NCBI RefSeq assembly: GCF_033568475.1
Contig: NC_133122.1
Span: forward strand, 20,033,206 to 20,097,205
Source: Henckelia pumila
Lineage: Eukaryota; Streptophyta; Magnoliopsida; Lamiales; Gesneriaceae
Direction of reading: 5' to 3'
Length of the DNA: 64,000 bases
The notes beneath the pieces were generated by a model. The model made no database searches, was not told the origin of the DNA, and worked only from the letters and a program-made list of their open reading frames with translations. Both the position numbers and the translations under genes were made by a program. Within the stretch, counting starts at the first letter, position 1. Each line of letters opens with the position of its first letter. Positions 45,340 through 58,100 of the stretch are shown here, one piece after another.

Positions 45340-48300
45340 TCAGAGTGCATAAAGTTTCTTGTAGTCATCCTCCGGGATTTCCTCATCTGACACAATCATC
45401 GATACAGACCACGATTGTGATCTACTATTTCTTGCCGACAAGCGGCGGTTTCTCAAGTTAGAAGCTTCAATCCGGTGCATTATCACCCAGTAACAGAGTG
45501 TGCCGAGCGTCGTAGCCATGATTAGTGTCCCTATAACTGTTATTCCAATAGCCAACCACCTTTCGTCATCCCCCACGATGATGTAACATATAGCAAGAAA
45601 GGCGACAGAAATAAAAGCACAAGCCAACCACATAAGCTTGTTGATAACCGTCATCATTAGTTTCTTCGCCTCCTTCTCAACAACTACCACAGATGTCTGA
45701 ACGACAACAACAGCTAATGATATGAATAGTGCCAGAGAGTCGGATATCAAGAAAATCGAGAATTCGAGTCTTGGCGCGACGTTCGCTTCTCCGAGAGAAG
45801 ATCCCGGAGGAACTTCATTCGGTTCATCAGCATATTGACCAGGGAGAGTAAAAATGGCAGCAAAAGCAACCGTGGCAATCAAAACAGCAACCACAGTTGT
45901 TGAGGTTATTGCATTGTTGAGCCCTTCTGTTTGCATTTTATCAAGCCTTTTGGCTATACCACGAACCTTTCTCCGAGTTTGGCGTGTGTGCTCGATCTGG
46001 TCGTGAACTTCATGTTTTATGTCGCTTACAGTTTGTTTCAGCTCTCTTGCTGGATTTTTTGCTGGTTGAGCCGTTAAGGACTTTGCACTCTTAACACCGT
46101 ACTCCCGCAGGATACTTGCAATCTCTGAACGCCCGGTTTTTTCAGCTGTATCAAAAGCAGTCTCCCCAGATTTGTTGATGGCATCTTTATTAACTTCTTT
46201 GTGCTTCAATAGAGTTTGAACAATCTACATGATTTGGGTTAAGAATTAGCTTTACTGTGAACATAGGTATGGCTTTCAATTGCACATATAAAGCATGGAA
46301 AGATAAAGCCTCACTAAGTCCAAATACTTGCAAGTTTACATGACGACGTATTACAATTATTATTGTAATCATCGTCATCATCATTGTTGATGCACCTAAT
46401 GCGACTTAAACCCAAGAACAATAAAATGAACAGCTTTTCAGTGGAGCAATTTGGTTGGAAACTACACTATTCATATGATTCTATGATTCATATCTTCTGC
46501 TATAAGCTTGATTCCTTCTTCCTTAAAACTATACGAACAATGACATGCACACTTCGTGTGCGTAAGAATATCAAATCAAAGAAATTTAATTTTACTGTTC
46601 TATGTATGTATCAAATTAAAAGTTTGTTCAAATAAGTGTTTTAAGAATTTCATTTGAGTTATTTTTGGAAAGATAAAATTTAGATATAAATTAATAGAGA
46701 AAAAAAATACTTCCCATTAAAATTGAAAATTATATAATCGAATATAATTTTTTATTCGTAATTTTTTTGTTAATATTAAGATTTTGAAAGCTTTGATAGG
46801 GGCTGGGGTTATTTTTGAAACTTTATACATGGTGTCCCCTTCGTATCCTTTCGTTTTCACTCGAGTCGAGAGTTATATTTTGAAGTCTCTGATTAGACTC
46901 TTGGATTGGTTTTCATGAAGTGATTTCCCTTAATAAAATACAAAAATATAGTGAACCATGGTTTCTTTTATGACAAGTTTTTAAAACACACATTCGTAGA
47001 ACCCAATGTGTTTTTAAAAGGTGCTCTTACATAGAGATAACATATGAAAAATAATCATACCTGCAGTCGACCCTTTCTCGTGGCAATGTGCAACGCAGAA
47101 TTTCCCTTTCCATCAACAATGGTAAGCGAAGTATCATCTGATGCAATAAGCTCGTCAACCACATTAGCATTACTTCCCTTGACAGCCATATGAAGAGCTG
47201 TCTGTCCCTTCTTATCGACCCATGTCGCGATTCCTTTCTCTTTGCTTAAAATGGCCTTGACCACCTCGAGATGGCCGTTTCTTGCAGAAGAATGCAAGGC
47301 TGTTTTACCATTATTTCTCGCTATGGTGGCAAGACTACTATTTCTATCCAACAGAAACTTGACCACCTCAACATGACCTTGTGCTGCAGCCGTATGAAGG
47401 GGTGTAGCATTTGATTGATCTACTGTTGCTAAAAGTTGGGGAATGGCATCGATTAGGACCTTTAGAACTTCTGCAATAAAAAAGAAGATTCAAGATCATG
47501 CAACATGCCAGGCCCAAGTAATACCAAAATTTTCGATCTAATGTAGTGGGATCTGCAGCATTCCTTAAAAAACAGACCAAGTCACCGAACAACGTACAAA
47601 GTGGAAAAGGTGATGATAACCACCATGTGTCTAGGTTGATGTGTTGAATTTTGAGTACTAGATATAAAGCAAACACAATCGAACACGAGAGACAGCACGA
47701 CACAAGTTGGGGAATGGCGTCGATTAGGACCTTTAGAACAAAAGAACATTCAAGATCATACAACATACTAGGCCTAGCTAATACCAAATTTTTCGATCCA
47801 ACTCAGTGGTATCTTCACGCAATCCTTAAAACAAACAAAACAAACGTTTGAAGCGGAAAAGATGATGATAACCGCCATGCATCAAGGTTGATGTGTTGAA
47901 CTTTGAGTACTAGATATCAAGCAAACAAAAGCGAACGCAAGAGACAGCACAACACAAGATAGATTTGTGTGATTCAGCCATGAAGACCCTGCATCCATGG
48001 CACAATGCTTAAACTTAAATTCCATCCATCTCTCTTATTAGTTAATTTACATTACCACATAGGTGATATACAAAATTACTTGATAAAATCAGATGTGATT
48101 CTTCGATTTCTAAGGAGGACGAAAGAAACACTCACCCAATCCACCAATCTTGGCAGCGATATGAAAAGCATCGTAACCATTCTTAGCCTTGACTGCAGCA
48201 GAACCATCATCATAGTACTTTATCAGCTCCTTAACCAGATCAACATGACTAAATTCAGAAGCTACATAAAGCACCGTTTCGCCCGATTGGTTCTGTTTAG

Positions 48301-48469
48301 ACAGCAATTCTTTCAATTCATCTCCCTCACTATTACCAAGCATCTCCAAAACCACTTCCAAATCCCCCGCTCTTGTCGCCGAATGCAACGCAGTATCATC
48401 TCGTTTTCGAGTAACCTGTTTCTTCATCTGCTTCTTGTGGAAGCTTTGTTGCCTAGCTAAACCCTCCAT
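45340..48469 (-). CDS. Ankyrin-repeat PGG-domain membrane protein (ITN1/ANK1-like)
   Basis: Three coding exons on the minus strand: 48136-48469, 47061-47470 and 45340-46224; borders are GT..AG and total 542 residues. Eight ankyrin repeats are readable from DDTALHSATRAGDLEVV through NGYDAFHIAAKIGGLEVLKV, SNATPLHTAAAQGHVEVVKF and NGKTALHSSARNGHLEVVKA to SGETAFDTAEKTGRSEI. After a basic linker comes the PGG domain (LNNAITSTTVVAVLIATVAF, then FTLPGQY, a PGQ variant of the name-giving motif) with four membrane segments. The tail is serine/arginine-rich (RNSRSQSWSVS) and ends in acidic residues. ITN1 and relatives sit at the plasma membrane or ER and affect salt and ABA responses. The start at 48469 gives MEGLARQQSFHKKQMKK, typical of the subfamily. 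Intron 1 carries a tandem duplication that includes part of exon 2. Confidence 0.9.
47433..47958. repeat. Tandem duplication spanning the exon 2 start and intron 1 of the ankyrin gene
   Basis: Copy 1 (47433-47703) holds the first 38 coding bases of exon 2 plus intron sequence. Copy 2 (47704-47958) repeats both, at about 80-85 percent identity. Copy 2 lacks the CTTCTGCAAT segment that forms the working acceptor in copy 1, so the duplicated exon start (47704-47738) should not be spliced in. Confidence 0.85.
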
Positions 48470-48584
48470 TATAAAACTAATCAACCAAAGTTCAAGATTC
48501 AATTGTCCCTATTGATGCTGTCAAAATCCCATTACTTTTCCCTTTAACCACTTTGAGGAATCAAGCCCGGATCAAATTTCACAT

Positions 48585-48995
48585 CTGGAAACCAAAAATC
48601 AACATAAAAAGTAAAAACTCAGGCTTATAGATAAAAAGAAAGGAAAAAAAAAAAAAAAACCCACTAAGAAAACATGAGCAAAATCTGATTCCTGTTATGT
48701 GGCAGAATCAGCATGTCGATTGCTGTTCACACTTCTATATGGATTCACACCATATTTCCACTAAAACCCTTTACGCGCTAAAGGATTTAAGTCAACATTG
48801 AGCAATCATTTCTTCAACAGAAGCAAGAATTGCGAGCTTTTCAACAACAAAAAGTTGAAAAAAAAAAGTCCAATTTTTCAACCTTTTCAGCATATTATCT
48901 ATCAATCTATGGAAGAAACCAATCAATTATCCAACAACTGAAAACAAGGCTCAAAGCACCGAAAATACAACAACAGATGACACGAGATATCTCAC
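48585..48995 (-). other. Probable 5'-UTR intron of the ankyrin gene
   Basis: On the minus strand a donor TTCAG|GTGAGATAT lies at 48996/48995 and an acceptor TTTCCAG|ATGTG at 48585/48584, upstream of the start codon at 48469. A leader intron is common in this gene family. It is predicted from splice signals only; the AT-rich interior supports it. Confidence 0.5.
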
Positions 48996-49049
48996 CTGAA
49001 ATTCAGAAGAAATACTTTCTAATAGAAAATCTTTGAGCCCACTTGGAAT

Positions 49050-50232
49050 TGAATGTTACTTCTGCTTGGAGCTGGCAAACTTTTTGGGGAGAGGAAATTA
49101 AACTAATAATCAAGTGGAATCTTGCAACAATTAAAGCTTCTTAATGTGATTATTAAATAAAAAGGAATTGATTTAATTTAATTCAAAAAATACATGTCAT
49201 TACAAAAATGATCAAGTTGGAGTAGTATAGCCAATAGCATCCTCACAAATTTCAATGCAATCTTTCAAACTGGAAAAGACTAATTACCGACCCATAATTC
49301 GACCTTTAATCGAGATTATTATCTTTTATATTTTTATTTAAGAGCTTGATTGTGACATGATTAGTCTATTATTTTAGAAATCAATATTTCAAATCTTTTG
49401 TTTGTATATTAATTATTTAATCATTTATATTTTTTTATAAAATTAAATTTCACGATGAGATAGTGAATATTTTGAAATTATTTCTCATTTACAATATCTT
49501 TTGTTTTTTTTTTAAAAGTTTTTTAATCAATTAATAGATTATATATAATATTAATGGCCAACTCTCTATATATATGTGGACTGTGGTGCTTGTTGATTTT
49601 AAAATCATGTTAAAATTATTAATTTTATTTGTAAATTCTAATGAGTGGCACTTGGGCGTTGACTACGGCAGTAATAAAAGTCAAGGTCAAGTATGCCTGC
49701 TAATTGTGGTGTGTGGGCTCCCCACGTGTGGAAAACGGATCCCCCCATGTGTTGTAGGTTGTCCGAAAAAAATATATATCTTCACATTTATTGTAGAGAT
49801 AAATAAATAAATAAATAAATAAAGAGACAAGGTGATTGAATGAAAATTATGAAATAAAATAACATTTATTTGTATTTAGAAATATATGTATAAGTATATA
49901 GCTAGGTGGAGATAAGATATTAATCTACATTGTCAAATTAAAGTAGAGAAGCTTACAATAACTAATTTCCAATTATATTAGTGGAGTATGAATGAAAGTT
50001 ATATTTGTATCATTATTTGTAAAATATTGATAAGGTTAAAGAGTATAGATTAAATATATTATTTGCAATTCATCTATAATTGTCTGTTTTTATAATTTTT
50101 TAAATTATTAAAAAATATTTTATCTTAATTAAATTTTTTAATATTTTATTCATAATGTCAATCTTGAAAATAACATAAAAATTAATTAGTATAAAATTTT
50201 AGAATTTCTATATTGTCTGTATTTAATTTTGG

Positions 50233-50273
<41 letters not shown>

Positions 50274-50275
50274 AT
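49050..50275. other. Upstream spacer with microsatellites
   Basis: Promoter side of the ankyrin gene followed by AT-rich DNA. (ATAA)n lies at 49799-49823 and a long (TA)n at 50234-50271. No gene is recognised. Confidence 0.6.
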
Positions 50276-50424
50276 CATGGAACAGAAAATCATTTTTAAA
50301 TACACACTGGACTAAAAAAGGCTGAAGCTTATATAGTGGGCTTCGGTCATCTTATGCAGACGACAATTCATTTGGCCCATTGGCCTTAATATTTTGATTT
50401 TGCTATAAAAAAACAAAGGATGAA
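50276..50424 (+). repeat. Direct repeat, left copy, flanking Gypsy remnant
   Basis: It runs from CATGGAAC to AAAGGATGAA and includes GCTTCGGTCATCTTATGCAG. It is about 95 percent identical to 52191-52340. Both copies follow a TA-rich tract. It lacks TG..CA ends, so it is not evidently an LTR. Confidence 0.88.
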
Positions 50425-51480
50425 TTGGAGGTATTGACTCAAGAAGTTTTCGCTAAGCTGCTAGCTTTGACAATACATCCTACATTGAGAGAGAGGATAC
50501 AGGAAGGTCAGTTGTCTGATGCACAATTAATTAAGTGGAGACAAAGGGATGAGAAAAAGAACAAAAATTTGTATACTTTGGAGGACGGATTGGTCCGTTA
50601 CCGAGGTAAACTTTGGGTTCCAGCAGATGGCTCTATTAAACATTATGTGTTGGTTGAAGCACATAGGTCTCCGTATTTCTTCCATCCAGAGAGTACGAAG
50701 ATGTACATGGACGTGCAGAAATTGTATTGGTGGCCAGGTATGAAACGTGATATTTTCAAATTTGTTAGTGAGTGTCTCACATGTCAGCAGGTAAAAGCAG
50801 AGCATCATAGACCAACTAGCATGTTAAAGTCACTCCCCATGCCAGAGTGGAAATGAGAGAAAGTTAGCATGGATTTTGTGGTTGGTTTACCAATGACGTT
50901 GAAGGGGTTCAACTCCATATGGTTTTCAAGGGAGTTGGGATTCAAAATTGCCACTGATCGAATTCACCTACAATAATAGCTATTAGGCTTCCATTAAGAT
51001 GGCTCCTTACGAGACTTTATATGTAAGAAAGTGTAGGACTCCCATTCATTGGAATGATGTTTAAGAACGAGCGGATTTAGGTCCGAAAATTATGAGTCAC
51101 ACAACAGAAATGGTGGTTCAGAATCGACAAAAGAGTTATGCAGATAAGAGGCGTCGTGATTTGGAATTTGTAGTAGGGGATCACGTTTTCCTAAAGGTAG
51201 CACCAATGAAAGGTGTGATGAGATTTGGAAAAAAAGGGAAACTGAGCCAAGATACATTGGATCGTTCGAAATTTTGGAGCGAGTGGGGACCCTAGCCTAC
51301 AGGTTGGCTCTACCACCCCACCTTTCTACAGTTCACAATGTGTTTCATGTATTGATGCTACTTAAGTATTTATCTGATTCAGCTCATGTATTAGAATTCG
51401 AACCACTACAGTTACCGCAGAACTTGTCTTATGAGAAGAGGCCTGTACGTATCCTCGAGAGACAAGAATTGATATGAATT
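50425..51480 (+). mobile_element. Ty3/Gypsy integrase remnant
   Basis: The plus strand encodes the integrase zinc-binding region (LVEAHRSPYFFHPESTKMY ... CLTCQQVKAEHHRP) and, further on, integrase C-terminal pieces (YADKRRRDLEFVVGDHVFLK and LPPHLSTVHNVFHVLMLLKY). The region between them is much shorter than a full catalytic core. No LTR, RT or gag is present. A broken fragment with several lesions, probably old. Confidence 0.85.
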
Positions 51481-52032
51481 CTTAATGTATGGAAGGTAAA
51501 CACGACTATATTAAAATCGTACCCTCAATCCAATAAAAAAAGAAATCAAGAAATTGTCCAATCTTGAAAACAAGTAAAGGTTTTGGATTATTCACTTCTA
51601 GTTTACTTGAAACTAACAACAAACAATCACGAAGAGAAAAACAATTGATCACAACGGGACCTTCAGAAAACCTGTTTCTGACAACCCACGAGGATAATCA
51701 ATCGACAAATGCCACAAAGTTGAAAACTTTGATAAGTTTGATTTTTTTGAGCAAGCAGAAGCTTAATAAAAATTCTAGAGAGAATTTTAATTGATCAATA
51801 TCAAAAAATCTGAATTCTATATTAATTATGAATATTTTTGTTGTATTTATAATACAACTACAAATAATAAAAGATATCGCGAAATAATTCAAATATATAT
51901 CTAAAGATATGATAATATCTTCCTAAAAGTTTCTTAGTAGGAATAAAAGACTCAAAATAAAAAAAATAATGCCAAAAATATCAAAAAGTCTCGCACACAC
52001 ACAAAACGCCAAACTATGTGAGAGAGAGTACA

Positions 52033-52150
52033 GGCGCGGGCGCGCATAAGACTCTGTCCAGAAATCTTGAAAACACTTGGGTCAGGCGCGGGCGCACGAA
52101 GTTGACGCGCGGGCGCGCATAGCTCTCTGGACTGACGCGCGGGTGCGTGT
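52033..52150 (+). repeat. GC-rich motif array (GACGCGCGGGCGCGCATA)
   Basis: Four copies at 52033-52048, 52084-52099, 52104-52121 and 52134-52150, in otherwise AT-rich DNA, followed at once by a TATATATA tract. The core is close to its own reverse complement (GCGCG-G-GCGCGC). It may be a promoter fragment of a transposon, but no element borders were found. Confidence 0.8.
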
Positions 52151-52190
52151 GGAAGTGGCGCAGAACTCTATATATATATATATTATATAG

Positions 52191-52340
52191 CATGGAACAA
52201 AAAATCATTTCTAAATACACAGTGAACTAAAAAAGGCTGAAGCTTAGTGGGCTTCGGTCATCTTATGCAGACGACAATTCATTTGGCCCATTGGCCTTAA
52301 TATTTTGATTTTGCTATAAAAAAAAAAAACAAAGGATGAA
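52191..52340 (+). repeat. Direct repeat, right copy, flanking Gypsy remnant
   Basis: Second copy of the 50276-50424 repeat, 1.9 kb downstream in the same orientation. The repeat pair brackets the integrase remnant and the GC-rich array. Confidence 0.88.
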
Positions 52341-52344
52341 TGTT

Positions 52345-53220
52345 AATAGTATATTTTCGCTTTTCGAATAATTTTTTTAAAACTTTAATCCCTTGAAAAT
52401 ATTAAGAAATAATTAAAAACCCATACAACTAAAAAAAAACCATAAAAAAGTATGAATAATTGGATTTTACTCCCATTTCTTCAAGTTAGCAAATTTGAAT
52501 TTATAGCATGCATATTGTTGCATTTGAATTTTTTCTTAGTATAATTTCGAAATATACTGCTCCGATATTATCTCAAATTTTGTATTTGGAAGAATATTTA
52601 AATATTTCTTGGTGTTCAGAAAATAATAATCCTAACCTAACTCCAAAGCCCACAGAAGTAATGATAGGGAAATAAGGCCAATTTATGGGCTTAAGTTACC
52701 TAAGCCCAAACAAGAAGAAGAGTCAAAGGATCCAACAGCAGATCAAGTGTGAGGAAAATGGAAACAAGCCGAAGTCAAAGGAAATGGGAAGCGAACGATG
52801 CGACATGGCCCACGATCACATTTTCGATCATAATGACACAATATATCTATTTCACTGTCATTTGTTGAATGTTGTTTTCAGATAGCTTATATTTATTGTT
52901 ATAATTATTATTGTTTTGGTGCTTAATCGAGGAGATTATAACAGACGTAGACTCACAATGTCCAAGCCAAAGAATAATTTAATTTACAAAAACTTCTATA
53001 AGATAATTTGACTGATAATTTTGTGAGACAAAATTTCTATTTAACCTGACCCATTAAAAATATAGAAAAAACCTCTTATGAGACGGTATCACAGATCAAT
53101 TTTGTTATACGAGTATCCTATTTGAGTCACCAATTAAAAATTATTATTTTTTATGCCAAAATTATTACTTCTTAATGTAAATATGGGTAGGATTGACCCG
53201 TCTCACGGATAAAGAGACCT
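52345..53220. other. Spacer, no gene; dispersed repeat near the end
   Basis: AT-rich. From about 53065 to 53220 it carries the phrase ATGAGACGGTATCAC and, inverted at the other end, GACCCGTCTCACGGAT, so it is one copy of an inverted-repeat family that also occurs near 57.2-57.4 kb. Confidence 0.5.
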
Positions 53221-53230
53221 ACTAAAAAAT

Positions 53231-54170
53231 AAATAATGTTATGTGTACATAGAGGGTTACACACGCACTATTAAATTAAAGAAGGAACCCAAACATGTTT
53301 TAAAAATTCTTTTTTTTCAACCTACAATTGCTTGTGTGGCTCAAAAACTTTTAATGAAAATATTATTTTTTATTTTATTATTTATTGTACAGTTCTAGGG
53401 GTGTCAAAATTTAACACTACCCGAGTTGATCAGATAAATATGGGATTAAGTTGAGGTTTTTGGGTTCGGGTCAGATCGGGTTGGGCATGAAATTTGACCC
53501 GAAAAAATTAATCATGTAATAATTATTTTTAATAAAAAAATGATTTTTTATTTTTTAACAAAATAATTAAATACACATAATAATAATCAAGATATTTTGA
53601 TTTAAATAAATGATAACAAAATCTCGCTTATATATAATTTAAATGTGAAACTTTAATTGTACAAAATTTAAAATATACTTAATACATAAAATAAAAAATT
53701 ATTTTTAAAATTCAAGTTTTACAAAATAATTATTACATGATGAAAATCTATGATACAATATACAAAAAATTTCTTTCAAACATACAACATATAAAAATAT
53801 AGTCAATATTTATTTATTCTATAAATAAGTAAAAAAAATCGGGTCATCTCGGGTTGACCCAAATCTGACCCAACCCGTTTTTCGGGTCAAATTTCGGATC
53901 CAAACTGATCTGGCCCGAATACAAAAACTTCAACTCTAATCCGATATTTTTTGGTCAAATCGGGTCGGGTTCAATTTTGACGACCTAAAACTGCACAATA
54001 ACTAATAAAATAAAAAATAATATTTTTCATTAAAAAAATTTTAAGATAGAAAAAAAATTCTAATTTTAGATTGAAAAGAAAGAATTTTTAAAAGAGTTAT
54101 GAGATACTTTCTTAATTTAATAAAACATGTAACTTTATTTGTAAGACTCTATGTAGACATAACATTATCC
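53231..54170. mobile_element. MULE-type element with ~185-bp terminal inverted repeats
   Basis: The left arm (53231 to about 53420) and right arm (about 53970-54170) are inverted copies. Shared blocks include ATAATGTTATGT, TTTTAAAAATTCTTT and ATATTATTTTTTATTTTATTA. A perfect 9-bp target duplication CTAAAAAAT lies at 53222-53230 and 54171-54179, the Mutator-superfamily signature. The interior is non-coding and holds GGGTCGGGTT-type repeats. Arm identity is perhaps 75-80 percent, so it is not recent. Confidence 0.8.
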
Positions 54171-54273
54171 CTAAAAAATATGAAAATATTACTTTCTTTG
54201 TCTCACCTATTTAGACAACATTTCCATTTTCATCCGCCGGAGTTATATTCTCATATTTAGTATTATTTTTTTA

Positions 54274-55120
54274 GGTTGTGTTTACTTAGTGAGATTAATT
54301 ATATATAAATAAATAATACTAAAACTATTAAACTAATTTTATGGGATGTTGAATAATGATGCATAAACAATCATATGTTTACTTTAATGGATCAATTTTG
54401 TGATTGATACTATGAATAAATGACGAGTTACAATTTTGCCATTTATGTATATTATATAATCTTATTTTTAGTTTTTATTTGTAAAATTGGGATTGTGATT
54501 TTTATTGAAGAATATAAATTATTATTAATTCACATGTAAATTATTTTAATTGACCAAAATTATTGAATATAAATATTATTTATTTTTTAAAACAACAATT
54601 AATAAATTGAGTTAAAAAAAATTTTCCCATGAATAAGGATAAAATATAATGAAATTTATTAATCATATATTAAATTATTAGATTTTTTTTTCATTTTTAT
54701 AACTTTTTAATGGATCTTTCGTATATTTAAATCAAATGAAATGTATTAATATATCTTAAAATATTTGAAATTTATATCCATGTTATATAATTTTTTTTTT
54801 AAAACACGACACACCAAATTTTATAAAACATCAGAAAAGGAATTACAACATATGTTATATAATTTTTCAAATGAGATTTTCATAGATTATTTTTTTGAAA
54901 AGTAAATTAAGGATATTAGTGTAATTTTTTTTTATTTAGAAACATAATGATTATTTATCACACCATTTATTTGTGATAAATAATCAAAATTTAAAGTTTA
55001 AATTGGGTAACTATGGATGAACTTTATGAGTTAATACAGGCCCTAAAAAAGCAAGTAAACATGTGATTGCATAGGATTATTAATATAATTATATGCTTAT
55101 CATAACAAGTAAACACAACC
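54274..55120. mobile_element. Harbinger-like inverted-repeat element
   Basis: The two ends carry an exact 14-bp inverted repeat GGTTGTGTTTACTT / AAGTAAACACAACC. The flanks read TTA (left) and TAA (right), so a TWA duplication is imperfect, although a TA duplication is present. The 847-bp interior is AT-rich with no reading frame. The end sequence resembles that of the MITE at 43112-43437. Confidence 0.65.
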
Positions 55121-55124
55121 TAAT

Positions 55125-58100
55125 CTACCCTATTAAATTAATATCATCAATTACTTGTATAAATATTTTTCTGTTTAAATTTTTAAAGGATAAACTGTTT
55201 TATAAAATTTATATCTCCAAATGATTTCTTAATTTGTGTAAAAACAGGCATAACCCAAAAATAAGTGAGATGGGTGAACCACATTTCATTTTAGAATAAA
55301 TATCACATAAGATCTGCTCTAATTAATGAACATTAAATTACATTTTGAAACACTATATCCTCGTTGTTTTCAAATTCTAAACTGCCATAACTAAATCAAA
55401 GAATGGTGGGTCCAAATATGACGTTTTCAAAGACTAATTGTTCTTCATTGCTTTAATCAGCATTCAAATTTAGTTGAATTATTGTCCATTTTTCAAAAGG
55501 GAACATTAGTGCCACTTAATTGCAGCAATGCCTGTGTGTTTATTTATATATTAACATATTCTGACCCACACTATGTGTGTTCGTAAAAAATAAATGATGC
55601 ATTTTTTAATAAAATAAAAGTATTTTGAAATTGAAATTGTTAAGACAGAAAATTAAAATATAAAAAAATTATAATATAATAAAATCATTTGATTCGTTTA
55701 ATAAAATAGATAGTGTACGTGTTTTAGATACATTCAAAATCAAATTTATTTATCGTACAAGTTTCTCACTGGTTTTAATTTAGACCATTTGTTTTTCTAT
55801 TACACATTTTTAATCCGAGATACTAACCAGCATCGTTTGGTGTGAAGGATAACACATTGATTTATTAATCATCCTTGTTTTGTTCAATGCTTGGCTCAAG
55901 TTCTTTCAAGGATTAGAGTCATGCACCATTATCTAATTCAATTTATATTGATTTAAAATCCTTATATTATTAATCCATCATTGTCCAATCCATGAACCAA
56001 ACATTGCATAATTTATCAATGTGATTGCACAAATAGTAATTAATTGGTTGAATTAGCAATGAAACTCTTTATTATTCATTAATTAACTTCTTCGAATGAA
56101 TGGCTGGTCTTAGACTCGTCTTTAAGAACCTTAATGCTAACTCTTTATTATTCATTAATTAAATTTTCCGAGTAATGCCTGGTCTTAGACCCGTCTTTAA
56201 TAACCTTAATTCACACCAACAACCAATAGACACATGCATGCGATAATTTGCGTGCACGGATTTTTAATGTAATTAGTTGGTTTTTTTTTTCAAGCTAATT
56301 AAATGTTTCTTTTAAATCTTTAAGTTTTTCCTTTTAAAATAAAATCTTTAAGTTATAGATTATTATTAACAAATAATTTGGGTTTGTTGTAATAATGTTT
56401 ATTAATGGATGAAGGGAGTGGTATTTTTATTCACCTATTAAATTATCAAGGCGATTAGTTTAAGGAGTTGTTGCATTATTAATTTATTATATAGTATAGA
56501 GAATAATAGAGATAACTTTGTTTAGCTTAACAATTTCGAAAGCTATATTGTTTTGTTTTTAAATAGCTTCTCTACTAAATATTATGTAATATAGCTTTGT
56601 ATTGTTGAAAAATCTAAAATACACTTTATTTACCATTTTCACATCTCAGTTAATTATTACAACTCGTGAGATTAATTTTTTAAAAAATAATTGAAATAAA
56701 CTTTATTTTATTATGAAAAAAATATTTGAAATATTATCAAGTCGAGTTTGAGTTCAAGACTATTCAGCCCGCGAACATGTTCGTTAATTAGTACGCGAGC
56801 TTACGAGCCACCTAGCTCAGCTCGTAAGCATGCTCGTAGTTATGTTGTGAGATATTTAGTAATGGATTTTATGAGTTGATATTATTTTAATTTGGTATTT
56901 GGATGTTGGATGAGGTATTTTTGGGATGTTCAATCATATGTTGGGTTATGTTATTTTAATTGTTAGGATGATCGCTTTGGTTATTTATGAATGAATTTAT
57001 TCCTTTCAATTTGAGTTTAAATTTATGTATTTATGTATATATATGCTTATATAAATTAATTATATGTTTATTCGTTCATGTAGTTATGCATGTAAGGAAA
57101 TGAAAATAAAGGACTTTTTTTTTTAAAATTAAGACTATTTTTAAAAGTAATTTATTTGTGGGCCAAAATTCATTGGTAATTTGTGGAAGGAATCCTCTTT
57201 ATAACGAGATAATGTTTTTTGTGAGACCGTCATACAGATATTTATCCGTGAGAGTAAATTATGTTCATACAATAAAAATTAATCTTTTGACATAAAAAAC
57301 AATATTTTTTTTGTTGACCCAAATAGAATATATGTCTCACAAAATTAATTCGTGAGACCGTTTCATAGAAATTTTTGTGCTCAACAATGTTATACATGGT
57401 TTAGTTCAACATAACTTCAGAGTTCAGGTATTAACCCTCGTAGTAAATCTAATGACTGTCATTTGATTAAAATTTCGTTTAATTATGTGGGGTAAAATAT
57501 CAACCCACGGGTTTAGACCAATGATAAGTATTTATGTAGTGAGCAATACTTGTACTAAGATCTCATTAACCGTTGTACATTTCTTGAAATGTAAACTATT
57601 CTAGTGAACACATTAAATATGATGAGTAGGGAGGATTACGCATTGAATAATTCTCGAGGGTAAATTTTATTTTCATTCCCAAAAGCTTTGTATAAAATAT
57701 TGATCATTATAAGATAGATGATTACCTTAATTCCACTCTCCGACTCACCCCTACTTTTTCTTTTATTTTCTTTTTTCATCAATTAATTGCATGTAACCTT
57801 CAATCTCATCTTTCTATATCCCAAATGAACACGTACGACACAAATGATATGTTAGCATATATATTTTTCAAAATCTATATCGTCACTCTAACTCGAGTGT
57901 CAGAAGATTAACTTGAATAATAATTGAAATATAAACATAAAACATATTTTAAAATCACTTAAAAACCCATAATTTATAATCCAAATGAGCATGACATATA
58001 AAATCAAGCTGCAATTCCAGAACTAGCAGTAACCTATAAATATTCAACAACAATACATTTACTTTAGAATATCTTTCTCAATAGTTTAATTTATCACCCC

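Noticed and set aside
49574-49810. 78-residue plus-strand frame
   Set aside because: No resemblance and no gene context; AT-rich chance frame.
50276-52340. Reading the 150-bp repeats as LTRs of the Gypsy piece
   Set aside because: No TG..CA ends, no primer site or polypurine tract next to them, and no short target duplication.
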